Below, piece by piece: positions 46,327-54,693 of a stretch of DNA of 64,000 bases; positions within the stretch are counted from its first letter, which is position 1, and each line of letters begins with the position of its first letter. The stretch spans positions 1 through 64,000 of the forward strand of contig NZ_JOEM01000010.1 of NCBI RefSeq assembly GCF_000718135.1. The letters run 5' to 3'. The stretch is from Streptomyces cyaneofuscatus (GTDB lineage: Bacteria; Actinomycetota; Actinomycetes; Streptomycetales; Streptomycetaceae). The translations under genes were made by a program, and so were the position numbers. The notes beneath the pieces are model-generated. The model did not search any database and was not told where the DNA came from. It saw nothing but the letters and a program-made list of their open reading frames with translations.

Positions 46327-47376
46327 ATGCACGCGTCTCGGGGTACTCAGAAACGAAGCGCCGGCCTGGGGCTCGCCCTCCTCTCGGCCTTCGCTTTCGG
46401 CGGCTCGGGGGTCGCCGCCAAGCCACTGATCGAGGCGGGGCTCGACCCGCTGCACGTGGTGTGGCTCCGGGTGGCGGGTGCCGCGCTCATCATGCTGCCG
46501 GTCGCCTGGCGCCACCGGAACCTGGTACGTGAACGGCCCGCCCTGCTCGCCGGGTTCGGGCTCTTCGCCGTGGCCGGTGTGCAGGCCTGCTACTTCGCCG
46601 CCATCTCCCGTATCCCGGTCGGCGTCGCGCTCCTCGTCGAGTATCTGGCGCCCGCGCTGGTCCTCGGCTGGGTCCGGTTCGTCCAGCGCCGGCCCGTCAC
46701 CCGGGCCGCCGCACTCGGCGTGGTCCTGGCGGTCGGCGGCCTCGCCTGCGTCGTCGAGGTCTGGGCCGGGCTCAGCTTCGACGCCCTCGGGCTGCTGCTC
46801 GCCCTCGGCGCCGCCTGCTGCCAGGTCGGCTACTTCGTCCTCTCCGACCACGGCGGCCAGGAGGCCAAGGGCCGTGACGGCCGGGAGAGCAAGGGCGGCG
46901 ACGGCGGGAGCGTCGAACCTCCGCCTCCGCTCGGCGTCATCGCGTACGGACTGATCGTCGGCGCCCTCGTCCTCACCGTCGTGGCGCGCCCGTGGGGCAT
47001 GGACTGGTCGCTGCTCGGCGGTACCGCCGGGATGAACGGCACCGGGGTCCCCGCCTGGGTCCTGCTCGGCTGGATCGTGCTGATCGCCACCGTGCTCGCG
47101 TACGGCACCGGGGTCGTCTCCGTCCGGATGCTGTCGCCGCAGGTCGCCGGGGTCGTCGCCTGCCTGGAGGCGGTCATCGCGACCGTGCTGGCCTGGGTGC
47201 TGCTCGGCGAACACCTCTCCGCCCCGCAGCTCATCGGCGGCTTCGTCGTCCTGACCGGTGCGTTCATCGCCCAGTCGTCCGCCCCGAAACCGCCGTCCGG
47301 GCCCGTCGCCGCGGGCGCGGGTGCGGCGGCCGCCGCCGCGGAGAGCGAGTTGTCCGCCGGGCGGGCCTCGCACTAG
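46327..47376 (+). CDS. EamA/DMT-family transporter
   Basis: This 349-aa protein has ten predicted transmembrane helices in two EamA halves (GLALLSAFAFGGSGVAAKPL; VVACLEAVIATVLAWVLLGE). A charged insert of about 25 residues separates helices in the middle (KGRDGRESKGGDGG). The family exports amino acids and metabolites. ATG 46327 is chosen because the first helix begins close after it and no in-frame coding evidence exists upstream. Confidence 0.85.
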   Translation: MHASRGTQKRSAGLGLALLSAFAFGGSGVAAKPLIEAGLDPLHVVWLRVAGAALIMLPVAWRHRNLVRERPALLAGFGLFAVAGVQACYFAAISRIPVGVALLVEYLAPALVLGWVRFVQRRPVTRAAALGVVLAVGGLACVVEVWAGLSFDALGLLLALGAACCQVGYFVLSDHGGQEAKGRDGRESKGGDGGSVEPPPPLGVIAYGLIVGALVLTVVARPWGMDWSLLGGTAGMNGTGVPAWVLLGWIVLIATVLAYGTGVVSVRMLSPQVAGVVACLEAVIATVLAWVLLGEHLSAPQLIGGFVVLTGAFIAQSSAPKPPSGPVAAGAGAAAAAAESELSAGRASH

Positions 47377-47386
47377 TGTGCCGATC

Positions 47387-47422
47387 ATGCATCTGACTGT
47401 GCTGCCGCCGCCTGCCGCCTAG
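47387..47422 (+). other. Eleven-codon upstream reading frame with a PPP motif
   Basis: The frame encodes MHLTVLPPPAA and lies 112 bases before the second EamA gene. Three prolines in a row stall ribosomes that lack EF-P help. A GCTCGGG/CCCGAGC stem at about 47450-47470 and other GC-rich stems follow. It may be an attenuating leader peptide; that is inference. Confidence 0.45.
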
Positions 47423-47534
47423 CGCGGGCGGCCACTCCTGACGAAGACCGGGCTCGGGCAGTCCCCGAGCGGTTCGTCGCTGCCCGCGTGCGGAGCCGAG
47501 CGACCACCACCCTGTCCTCCTCTGGAGCGGTCCT

Positions 47535-48503
47535 ATGTCCCTTCCCGCTGTTTCCGCGCTGCCCGTCGGGCGCAGCCTGCTGTATCTCGTCATCGCCGGA
47601 GTCGCCTGGGGCACCGCCGGTGCGGCCGCCTCCCTGATCTTCCGGGTCAGCGATCTCGGCCCCCTCGCCCTGTCCTTCTGGCGCTGCGCCGGCGGGCTCG
47701 TCCTGCTGGCCGGGGCGCTCGCCGTACGTCCCCGCCGCGCACCCCGGCAGCCCGAGCCCCGGCGTCGCCGGCTGCTGCGCATCCTCGGCACGGGGGTCGG
47801 TCTCACCGTGTTCCAGAGCGCCTACTTCGCGGCGGTCGACGCCACCGGCCTCGCCGTGGGCACCGTCGTCACGCTCGGCGCCGGGCCCGTCCTGATCGCC
47901 GTCGGCGCGCGGCTGATGCTGGGCGAACGCCTGGGCAAGGGCGGCCTGGCCGCCGTGACCGGGGCGCTCGCCGGCCTGATCGTGCTGGTCCTGGGTGGTG
48001 AGGGCGGTGACGTCGTCCCGGCCGGGGTGCTGCTCGCGCTCCTGTCCGCCTCCGGGTACGCGGCGATCACCCTGCTCACCCGATGGCTCGGGCGGGACGG
48101 CGGCGGCGGTGACGCGCTGACCACCAGTGCCTGGGCGTTCGGCATCGGGGCGGTGGGGCTGCTGCCCATGGCTGCCGTCGAGGGCCTCGTGCCGCACACC
48201 GCCGAGACGGGACAGGTGCTGTGGCTGCTCGTCTACGTGGCGGCGGTGCCCACCGCGCTCGCGTACGCGCTGTACTTCGCGGGGGCCGCCGCCGTCCGCT
48301 CGGCCACCGTCTCCGTGATCATGCTCCTGGAGCCGGTGAGCGCCGCGCTCATCGCGGTGACCGTCCTGCGGGAGCAACTGACGGCGGCCACCGTCCTCGG
48401 CACCCTGCTCCTGCTGACCGCTGTGGCCGGGCTGGCCCTGGCCGAGGCGCGGGGCGCCTCGGCCACGCGCCGGAGGGAGGGCGAGGCGTCGGTGGCGGTG
48501 TAG
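47535..48503 (+). CDS. EamA/DMT-family transporter
   Basis: This 322-aa protein has ten transmembrane helices in two EamA halves ([40 protein letters not shown]). Substrate is unknown. ATG 47535 follows TGGAGCGG. A 11-codon leader frame and stem-loops precede it, unlike the other EamA genes in the window. Confidence 0.87.
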   Translation: MSLPAVSALPVGRSLLYLVIAGVAWGTAGAAASLIFRVSDLGPLALSFWRCAGGLVLLAGALAVRPRRAPRQPEPRRRRLLRILGTGVGLTVFQSAYFAAVDATGLAVGTVVTLGAGPVLIAVGARLMLGERLGKGGLAAVTGALAGLIVLVLGGEGGDVVPAGVLLALLSASGYAAITLLTRWLGRDGGGGDALTTSAWAFGIGAVGLLPMAAVEGLVPHTAETGQVLWLLVYVAAVPTALAYALYFAGAAAVRSATVSVIMLLEPVSAALIAVTVLREQLTAATVLGTLLLLTAVAGLALAEARGASATRRREGEASVAV

Positions 48504-48605
48504 CGGGGGAGGGCCAGGGGTCGGCCGTCCGCCGGCCCCGCTGCACCGGGGAGGGCCGGGGGCCGGCCGTCGAGGCGGGGCCCGCCCCTCCCCGGGTGCT
48601 CCGGA

Positions 48606-49301
48606 TCAGAGCGCGCGCAGGTAGTCCGGTACGCCGATGGCCGGGTCCAGGTCGTCCGCCGGGACCGGCTGCGCGTAGCCCCGGGTGAGCGGCACGATGC
48701 CGGTCCAGTGGGGGAGGGCGAGGTCCTCCGGCTCGTCGTTGGGGCCGCCGGTGCGCACCTTCGCGGAGACCTCGTCCAGGTCCAGCCGGATCACCGCCGT
48801 GGCGGCCAGCTCCTTGGAGTTGGCCGGGCGCGCGTCCTGGGAGCGGCCGGGGACGGCCTGGTCCACGATCGCGTCGAGGGCGATGCGCTGCTCCTCGGGG
48901 TCGGTCACCGTGACGGCGGTGCCGTGGACCACCACGGAGCGGTAGTTCAGCGAGTGGTGGAAGGCGGACCGGGCCAGCACCAGGGCGTCGACATGGGTGA
49001 CGGTCAGGCAGACCGGCAGCCCCGGATCCGCCGCCCGGGCGTTCCGCAGCGGGCGCGAGCCGGTCGACCCGTGGACGTACAGGTGCTCCCCGACCCGGCC
49101 GAACAGGGTCGGCAGCACGACCGGCGCCCCGTCCCGGACGAAGCCGAGGTGGCAGAGGTAGGCCGCGTCGAGTATCGAGTGGACCAGCTCCCGGTCGTAG
49201 GAGGCGCGCTCCTTGGCCCGGGTCGGTACCGTGCGGGCGGTGGGCGTGTAGGGGGCGGCGACGCCGGGGCCCGTGGTGGTGGGCGGTGCGGTGTCCTGCA
49301 T
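48606..49301 (-). CDS. Pyridoxamine-phosphate-oxidase-fold flavin protein
   Basis: This 231-aa protein has the split-barrel flavin-binding fold (LCHLGFVRDGAPVVLPTLFGR, YVHGSTGSRPLRN, VCLTVTHVDALVLARSAFHHSLNYRS split over strands). Such proteins bind FMN or F420, and some relatives bind haem. The gene is divergent from a MocR regulator, a common pair that suggests control by that regulator. Confidence 0.85.
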   Translation of the reverse strand: MQDTAPPTTTGPGVAAPYTPTARTVPTRAKERASYDRELVHSILDAAYLCHLGFVRDGAPVVLPTLFGRVGEHLYVHGSTGSRPLRNARAADPGLPVCLTVTHVDALVLARSAFHHSLNYRSVVVHGTAVTVTDPEEQRIALDAIVDQAVPGRSQDARPANSKELAATAVIRLDLDEVSAKVRTGGPNDEPEDLALPHWTGIVPLTRGYAQPVPADDLDPAIGVPDYLRAL

Positions 49302-49313
49302 GGCGTACTCCCG

Positions 49314-49342
49314 TTGCGCATCTCATTGCACTAGTGCATACT
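49314..49342 (+). promoter_or_regulatory. Promoter and palindromic operator of the MocR-type gene
   Basis: TTGCGC (49314-49319) and CATACT (49337-49342) are 17 bases apart. The perfect palindrome TGCACTAGTGCA (49327-49338) overlaps the -10. The start codon GTG 49350 lies 7 bases after the -10, so the mRNA should be leaderless and autoregulated. Confidence 0.65.
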
Positions 49343-49349
49343 TTTGTTT

Positions 49350-50681
49350 GTGCTAGGAGAGTATCGGATCAGTGGGCGGCGCGCATCGGAAATCGCCGCC
49401 AGTGTGGAGCGCGGGGTCGGCTCCGGAGACCTCCCGCCCGGTCATGTGCTGCCCCCCATGCGGGAGTTGGCCGAGCGGCTGGAGGTCAACCCGAACACGG
49501 TGGCGGCCGCCTACCGGACGCTGCGCGAGCGCGGAGTGATCGAGACGGCGGGCCGCCGGGGGAGCCGGGTGCGGCCGCGTCCGGCCGGCACGTCCCGTGG
49601 CTCCCTGCGCATCGAAGCTCCGCCGGGCGTACGTGATCTCGGCGAGGGCAACCCCGATCCGGCTCTGCTGCCGGAGCTCGGCCCGGCGTTCGCCGCGGCC
49701 GCCGCGGTCCATGCGGAGAGCCCGGGGCTGTACGGGGAGGCACCCGTGGTCCCGGAGTTCGCCGCGTACGCGCGTACCGCGTTGGATGCCGACGGGGTGC
49801 CCGAGGGGCCCGTCGCCGTGACCTCCGGCGCCCTCGACGCCATCGAGAGGGTGCTCGCGGCGCACCTGAGGCCGGGCGACGCGGTGGCGGTCGAGGATCC
49901 GGGGTGGGGCAGCGTCCTCGACCTCGTACCGGCGCTCGGGCTGCACGCCGTGCCGGTCGGGGTGGACGACGAGGGGCCGCTCGTCGCGGATGTGGAGCGG
50001 GTGCTGCGGGCCGGGGCGCGGGCGCTCGTCGTCACCGACCGGGCGCAGAACCCGACCGGTGCCTCGGTGAGCGCCGGCCGGGCCCGGGAGCTCAAGGCCG
50101 TGCTCGCCCGCCACCCGAGCGTGCTGCTGATCGAGGACGACCACGGCCACGCCATCGTCGACCTGCCGCTGCACCCGCTGGCCGGGACCACGGACCACTG
50201 GGCGTTCGTCCGGTCGGCGGCCAAGGCGTACGGCCCCGACCTGCGGGTCGCCGTCCTCACCGGCGACGCGGTCACGGTCGACCGGGTGGCGGGCCGGCAG
50301 CGGCTGGGGCCCGGCTGGGTCAGCCGGCTGCTCCAGCGCGCCGTGCTCCACCTGTGGACCTCGGAGGCCGTCGACACCGCCGCTGTCGCCCGGTCGTACG
50401 GGGAGCGGCGCGACGCCCTCGTGCACGCCCTGGCGGAGCGCGGGGTGGCGGCCCGCGGGCGCAGCGGGATGAACGTGTGGGTGCCCGTCAGCGACGAGAC
50501 CGGGGCGATCGCCCGGCTGCTCCACGCGGGCTGGGCCGTGGCCCCCGGGGCGCGCTTCCGGATGGGCACGCCCCAGGCGGTGCGGCTCACCGTGTCCCCG
50601 CTGACCGCGGCGGACATCGGGCCGCTGGCGGACGCGGTGGCGGCTGCGGCGGGGCCGGCGCGGCCGGTGACGTACGGCTGA
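49350..50681 (+). CDS. MocR-type regulator (GntR helix-turn-helix fused to aminotransferase fold)
   Basis: This 443-aa protein has an N-terminal GntR winged helix (LPPMRELAERLEVNPNTVAAAYRTLRERGVIE) and a C-terminal class I aminotransferase fold with the PLP lysine in RSAAKAYGPDLRVA. MocR proteins use PLP as effector and usually control nearby metabolic genes, here probably the divergent oxidase gene at 48606-49301. No ribosome binding site precedes GTG 49350. A TTG at 49344 is in frame but would lie upstream of the predicted transcription start. Confidence 0.88.
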   Translation: MLGEYRISGRRASEIAASVERGVGSGDLPPGHVLPPMRELAERLEVNPNTVAAAYRTLRERGVIETAGRRGSRVRPRPAGTSRGSLRIEAPPGVRDLGEGNPDPALLPELGPAFAAAAAVHAESPGLYGEAPVVPEFAAYARTALDADGVPEGPVAVTSGALDAIERVLAAHLRPGDAVAVEDPGWGSVLDLVPALGLHAVPVGVDDEGPLVADVERVLRAGARALVVTDRAQNPTGASVSAGRARELKAVLARHPSVLLIEDDHGHAIVDLPLHPLAGTTDHWAFVRSAAKAYGPDLRVAVLTGDAVTVDRVAGRQRLGPGWVSRLLQRAVLHLWTSEAVDTAAVARSYGERRDALVHALAERGVAARGRSGMNVWVPVSDETGAIARLLHAGWAVAPGARFRMGTPQAVRLTVSPLTAADIGPLADAVAAAAGPARPVTYG

Positions 50682-50721
50682 AGTGCTGTGCTGTGCCGCT
50701 GTGCTGTGAGGTGCCTGCCGG

Positions 50722-51735
50722 TCACGTACGGCTGAGGCGCTTCGTCCGGTCGCCCGTCGTACGGGTCCGCGCGGCGGTGGTGGCCGACGGGCGGCTCTGG
50801 GTGAGCGCCGCCCCGGCCAGCACGATCACCGCGCCCACCGGGGTGTTCCAGGTGAGCTGCTCGCCGAGCAGGGCGACGCCCGCGGCGGTGGCGATCACCG
50901 GGATGAAGTAGGTGACCATCTGCCCGGTCGTCGGTCCGACCTCCTGGACCAGCCCGTACTGGAGCAGTACCGCAAGCCCCGTGCCCAGCGCTCCGAGCGC
51001 CAGGACCGACAGCGTGGGCAGCAGGGGGAACGTGTCCGGTGCGGAGGTGAACACCGGTGTGACCAAGGCCAGTTGCAGCGTCCCGATGAAGAGCTGGCTG
51101 CCGGTGAGTGTCAGCGTCGAGGAGCCGGTCCCCGCCAGCGTACGGCGGACGTAGATCCAGCCGACCGCGTAGCTGAACGAGGCCAGCAGCGCCATCCCCG
51201 TACCCGGCAGGTCCAGGCCGGAGAAGCCCTGCCAGGCGCCCAGGACGGTCAGCACCCCGAGGAAGCCGACGCCCAGGCCGGCGACGCGGCGGCGGGTCGG
51301 GCGGTCCTCGGAGAGGGCGACCACCGAGAGGGCCATGCCCCACAGGGGTGAGGTCGCGTTGCAGATGCCCGCGAGGGTGGAGGGGATCGTCAGCTCGGCG
51401 TAGGAGAAGAGGGAGAACGGCAGCGCGTTGAGGAAGAACGCCGCCACGGTGATGTGCCCCCAGGTCCGGGCCGAGCGCGGCAGCCGCTCACGGCGCATCG
51501 CCATCGCGACGGCCAGGACGGCGGTCCCGGCCAGCAGCCTGCCGAGCGTGACCTGGAACGGCGCGAACCCCTGGGTGCCCACCTTGATGAGCAGGAAGCT
51601 GAACCCCCAGATCAGGGAGAGCGCGGCGAACCGGATCCGCCAGTCCACGGCCGGGCGCCGGGTGGCGGGAGCGGGTGTGAGAGGGGGTACGGAGGCGGCC
51701 GGAGGGGCGGCGGGCTGCTGGCAGGGGGCGCTCAT
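50722..51735 (-). CDS. EamA/DMT-family transporter
   Basis: This 337-aa protein has a proline-rich tail and ten transmembrane helices in two EamA halves (WRIRFAALSLIWGFSFLLIK; GQMVTYFIPVIATAAGVALL). It is divergent from a LysR regulator, which is its probable controller. Substrate is unknown. The ATG lies about 130 bases from the LysR start. Confidence 0.87.
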   Translation of the reverse strand: MSAPCQQPAAPPAASVPPLTPAPATRRPAVDWRIRFAALSLIWGFSFLLIKVGTQGFAPFQVTLGRLLAGTAVLAVAMAMRRERLPRSARTWGHITVAAFFLNALPFSLFSYAELTIPSTLAGICNATSPLWGMALSVVALSEDRPTRRRVAGLGVGFLGVLTVLGAWQGFSGLDLPGTGMALLASFSYAVGWIYVRRTLAGTGSSTLTLTGSQLFIGTLQLALVTPVFTSAPDTFPLLPTLSVLALGALGTGLAVLLQYGLVQEVGPTTGQMVTYFIPVIATAAGVALLGEQLTWNTPVGAVIVLAGAALTQSRPSATTAARTRTTGDRTKRLSRT

Positions 51736-51803
51736 GGCTCAACGATGACGAACAGCACTGATAAGAACAAGCGAGAGTTTCTGTGCTGGTTCGCGTAGCA
51801 TCG

Positions 51804-51883
51804 CTTACATGTCGAACCTGGGGCGGGCATCGTGAATCGGGAACGGACATGTTGAGGCGGGAGCGGACATGTTGAATCTGGAG
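51804..51883 (+). repeat. Four degenerate 20-bp tandem repeats at the LysR start
   Basis: Units start at 51804, 51824, 51844 and 51864. The last two (CGGACATGTTGA + 8 bases each) are nearly identical. Each unit contains CATGT(C/T)GA or CATCGTGA, and the last one supplies the LysR start codon at 51869. Confidence 0.75.
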
Positions 51884-52792
51884 CGGCTGCGCACCCTGGA
51901 CGCCCTCGCCCGGCACGGCTCGGTGAGCGGAGCCGCCGGGGGGCTGCACGTCACCACGTCGGCGGTCTCGCAGCAGATGGCCAAGCTGGAGCGCGAGGTC
52001 GGGCAGCAGTTGCTTGCCAGGAACGGGCGCGGCGTCCGCCTCACCGACGCGGGCCGGCTGCTCGCGGACCACGCCGCACGGATCCTGTCGCAGGTCGAGC
52101 TGGCCCAGTCCGACATCGAGGCCCAGCGCGGCGAGGTGGTCGGCGAGGTGACGCTCTCGGCGTTTCCCACGGCGGCGCGCGGACTGCTGCCCGCCACGCT
52201 CACCGCCCTGCGCGTGGACCATCCCGAACTGAGAGTGCGTACAAGAGAGTTGGAGCCGGAGCAGGGGCTCCAGGCGGTGCTGCGGGGCGATGTCGACGTG
52301 GCCGTGGTGCTCGACTGGAGCAACAAGCGGCTTCCCGTGCCCGGCGGTCTGGCCAAGGCCGAACTCCTCGACGACGCACCGGACATCGCCATGCCGGCCG
52401 GGCACCCGCTGGCCGGCCGTGCCGAGGTGGATCTGGAGGACTTCGCCCAGGACGAGTGGGTCTCCTGGCCCGAGGGCGAATTCTGTTACGAGTGGCTCAT
52501 GTTCACCCTGCGCTCCCGGGGCATCGAACCGCGCATCTCCCATCTGGCCGGTGAGCACCACACACAACTCGCCCTCATTGCCGCCGGGTTCGGCGTCTGC
52601 GTCGCGCCGAGGCTGGGGCGTGGCCCTGTTCCCGAGGGGGTCTCCCTGGTGCCGGTGCGGCAGACCATGCGCCGCCACATCCACGCCGTCTGGCGTGCGG
52701 ACGCCGACCGCCGCCCCTCCGTCCGGGCCGCCGTCGCGTCGCTGCGGGCGGCGGGAGCACGGGTGGCGGCCGGGATCTCCACGTCGGGGTGA
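51869..52792 (+). CDS. LysR-family transcriptional regulator
   Basis: This 307-aa protein has the LysR N-terminal winged helix (MLNLERLRTLDALARHGSVS, SQQMAKLEREVGQQLLARN) and a periplasmic-binding-like effector domain. It is divergent from an EamA exporter gene, a usual arrangement for regulator and target. The start codon is in the last copy of a 20-bp repeat, with GGGAGCGG upstream. Confidence 0.9.
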   Translation: MLNLERLRTLDALARHGSVSGAAGGLHVTTSAVSQQMAKLEREVGQQLLARNGRGVRLTDAGRLLADHAARILSQVELAQSDIEAQRGEVVGEVTLSAFPTAARGLLPATLTALRVDHPELRVRTRELEPEQGLQAVLRGDVDVAVVLDWSNKRLPVPGGLAKAELLDDAPDIAMPAGHPLAGRAEVDLEDFAQDEWVSWPEGEFCYEWLMFTLRSRGIEPRISHLAGEHHTQLALIAAGFGVCVAPRLGRGPVPEGVSLVPVRQTMRRHIHAVWRADADRRPSVRAAVASLRAAGARVAAGISTSG

Positions 52793-53266
52793 CTACCGGG
52801 ACAGGTCCGCCAGCTTGCGGAAGTCCCACGAGGTGATGGCGTCCGGGGTGAGCCGCAACCAGGCGTGCCGGCCGTCGTGCGGCATCTCCTCCATCCCGAA
52901 ATACTTCGCGGGGAACAGCCGCTCCGGTACGTCGAGTTCGGGGCACGGCTCGCCCGTACGCGGCGCCTCGCCGACGAACTCCGCCGTACCGGACAGCTCC
53001 ACGCCGCGCAGCTCGTCGTACTCCACGCCGTCGTCGACCACGACGGCGATCCTCGGGTCCTTGCGCAGCTGGGACCAGCGCAGGCTGCGGGTGATGGAGT
53101 ACAGCCAGAACGAGGTGCCGTCCCAGACGAACCAGAGCGCGCCGATGTGCGGAGGGCCGTCGGCGGCGAGCGTGGCGACCCGGCACGTGCGCTGCTCACG
53201 GAGGTAGGCGTCCCGCTCCTCAGGGGTCATCATGATCCGGCGACCGCGGCGCTGGGTGTCGGTCAT
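52793..53266 (-). CDS. Pyridoxamine-phosphate-oxidase-fold (F420/FMN-binding) protein
   Basis: This 157-aa protein has the split-barrel fold common in actinobacteria (EERDAYLREQRTCRVATLAA, HIGALWFVWDGTSFWLYSI, SLRWSQLRKDPRIAVVVDDG). These bind F420 or FMN and reduce small substrates. Its stop directly abuts the LysR stop, so the two genes are convergent. ATG 53266 follows GGGGAGGAA. Confidence 0.86.
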   Translation of the reverse strand: MTDTQRRGRRIMMTPEERDAYLREQRTCRVATLAADGPPHIGALWFVWDGTSFWLYSITRSLRWSQLRKDPRIAVVVDDGVEYDELRGVELSGTAEFVGEAPRTGEPCPELDVPERLFPAKYFGMEEMPHDGRHAWLRLTPDAITSWDFRKLADLSR

Positions 53267-53394
53267 GCGGGTTCCTCCCCTTGTCATCTGATGAGCTGTC
53301 AGAAAGCATGGGGCCTCTTTCCGTGCGGCGCAATGCCGCTCGCCCCGCGCGGCAGACCCCGGGCCGGAGAAGGCCCAGAAGGAGGAGGAGCGCC

Positions 53395-54054
53395 GTGGCG
53401 TCCAGAGAATCCCAGGAACGGCTCGCCGCGCTGCTGGCCCCCGACACCACCGTACTGCTGACCGTCGAATGCCAGCAGGGGGTCGTGGGGCCGGACAGTG
53501 CCCTGCCCGAACTCGCCGCGGCCGCCCGCTCCTCGGGCGCCCTCGACAACATCGCCCGGCTGGTCGCCGCCGCCCACGAGAGCGGGGTCCAGGTCATGCA
53601 CGCCGTCGCCGAGAGCCGCCCCGACGGCCGCGGCGCCAACCGCAATGCCCGGCTCTTCCGCGCCGCCGCCCGGCTCCCCGTACAGCAGCACACCGGCACC
53701 ACCGCCGTACGGGTCGCGGCGCCCATCCAGGTCGCGGACGAGGATCTCGTCGTACGGCGGCTGCACGGGCTCTCGCCGCTCGCCGGGACCGACGTGGACG
53801 CCCTCCTCCGTAACCTCGGCTGCCGCACGCTCGTCGTCACCGGGGTCTCGGCCAACGTCGCGATCCCCAACGCGGTGTTCGACGCCGTCAACCTCGGCTA
53901 CACGGCCGTCGTCCCGGCCGACGCGATCGCGGGGGTGCCCGCCGAGTACACCCCCGCGATGATCCGCAACACCCTCGCCCTGGTCGCCACCGTCACCACC
54001 GCCGACGACATCCTGGGCCGCTGGAAGGAACCGCGCAGGCGCGCCGGGACCTGA
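53395..54054 (+). CDS. Isochorismatase-fold protein lacking the catalytic cysteine
   Basis: This 219-aa protein has the isochorismatase-like fold: VLLTVECQQGVVGPDSALP, GVQVMHAVAESRPDG and LVVTGVSANVAIPNAVFDAVNLGY. Cysteine hydrolases of this fold have a cysteine in the last motif, where alanine or valine stands here, as in PhzD-type isochorismatases. The first aspartate is glutamate. It may act on an ether-type substrate or be non-catalytic. GTG 53395 follows GGAGGAGGAG. Confidence 0.82.
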   Translation: MASRESQERLAALLAPDTTVLLTVECQQGVVGPDSALPELAAAARSSGALDNIARLVAAAHESGVQVMHAVAESRPDGRGANRNARLFRAAARLPVQQHTGTTAVRVAAPIQVADEDLVVRRLHGLSPLAGTDVDALLRNLGCRTLVVTGVSANVAIPNAVFDAVNLGYTAVVPADAIAGVPAEYTPAMIRNTLALVATVTTADDILGRWKEPRRRAGT

Positions 54055-54069
54055 CGTGGCACCGACCCC

Positions 54070-54519
54070 CTACGCCAGCGTGATCGAGTCGCCCTCCACC
54101 GAGATCTCCCGTGCGGGCAGCGGCTGGGTGGCGGGCCCGGCCGTGGGGCTGCCGGTCGCCGCGTCGAACGTCGAGTTGTGGCAGGGGCAGGTGATGACGT
54201 TGTCCACCACGTCCTTGACCGCACAGCCCTGGTGGGTGCACGTGGCCGAGAACGCCTTGAACTGACCGGCCGTCGGCTGGGTCACCACGACCTTCTGCGC
54301 GGCGAAGACGACCCCGCCGCCCTCGGGGATGTCGGCGGTTTTCGCCAGCACCGCCCCACCCGCCCCGCCGCTCCCCGGCTGCTGCTCGACCGACTCCGCG
54401 CCGCCCGACCCGTCCGAACCCCCGCACGCGGTGAGTGCGGCGGCCGCCCCGGCCGCACCCACCGCCAGGACGACGGTGCGGCGTTCGAGGAGGGTCCGTC
54501 GTTCCTGGGCTGCGCTCAT
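54070..54519 (-). CDS. Rieske [2Fe-2S] Tat-exported lipoprotein
   Basis: This 149-aa protein begins with a twin-arginine signal (ERRTVVLAVGAAGAAAALTACGG) ending in a lipobox with LTAC. A Rieske domain follows with the two cluster-binding motifs CTHQGC and CPCHNSTFD. It carries out electron transfer at the outer face of the membrane; partners are unknown. ATG 54519 is preferred because it precedes the signal directly and GAAGGG lies upstream. Confidence 0.9.
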   Translation of the reverse strand: MSAAQERRTLLERRTVVLAVGAAGAAAALTACGGSDGSGGAESVEQQPGSGGAGGAVLAKTADIPEGGGVVFAAQKVVVTQPTAGQFKAFSATCTHQGCAVKDVVDNVITCPCHNSTFDAATGSPTAGPATQPLPAREISVEGDSITLA

Positions 54520-54693
54520 CGTGGTGATTCCCTTCATCGGTATCCATGAATGTGTCCTTCGGCCATGGGTACGGAGGGCGGGGCGCGGGTGTTCAGTGCG
54601 GATCGGCCCCGCGCACCTCACTGCCGCGGGGACTGTTTGTCGGAGATTTCCGGACGGTGACCATCTTGGGCCGTTGCAGGGAAGACTGGCGGG

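Noticed and set aside
51804..51883. Possible CRISPR array
   Set aside because: The 20-bp units are directly abutting with no spacers and diverge from each other, and no cas gene is present. No CRISPR was seen anywhere in the window.
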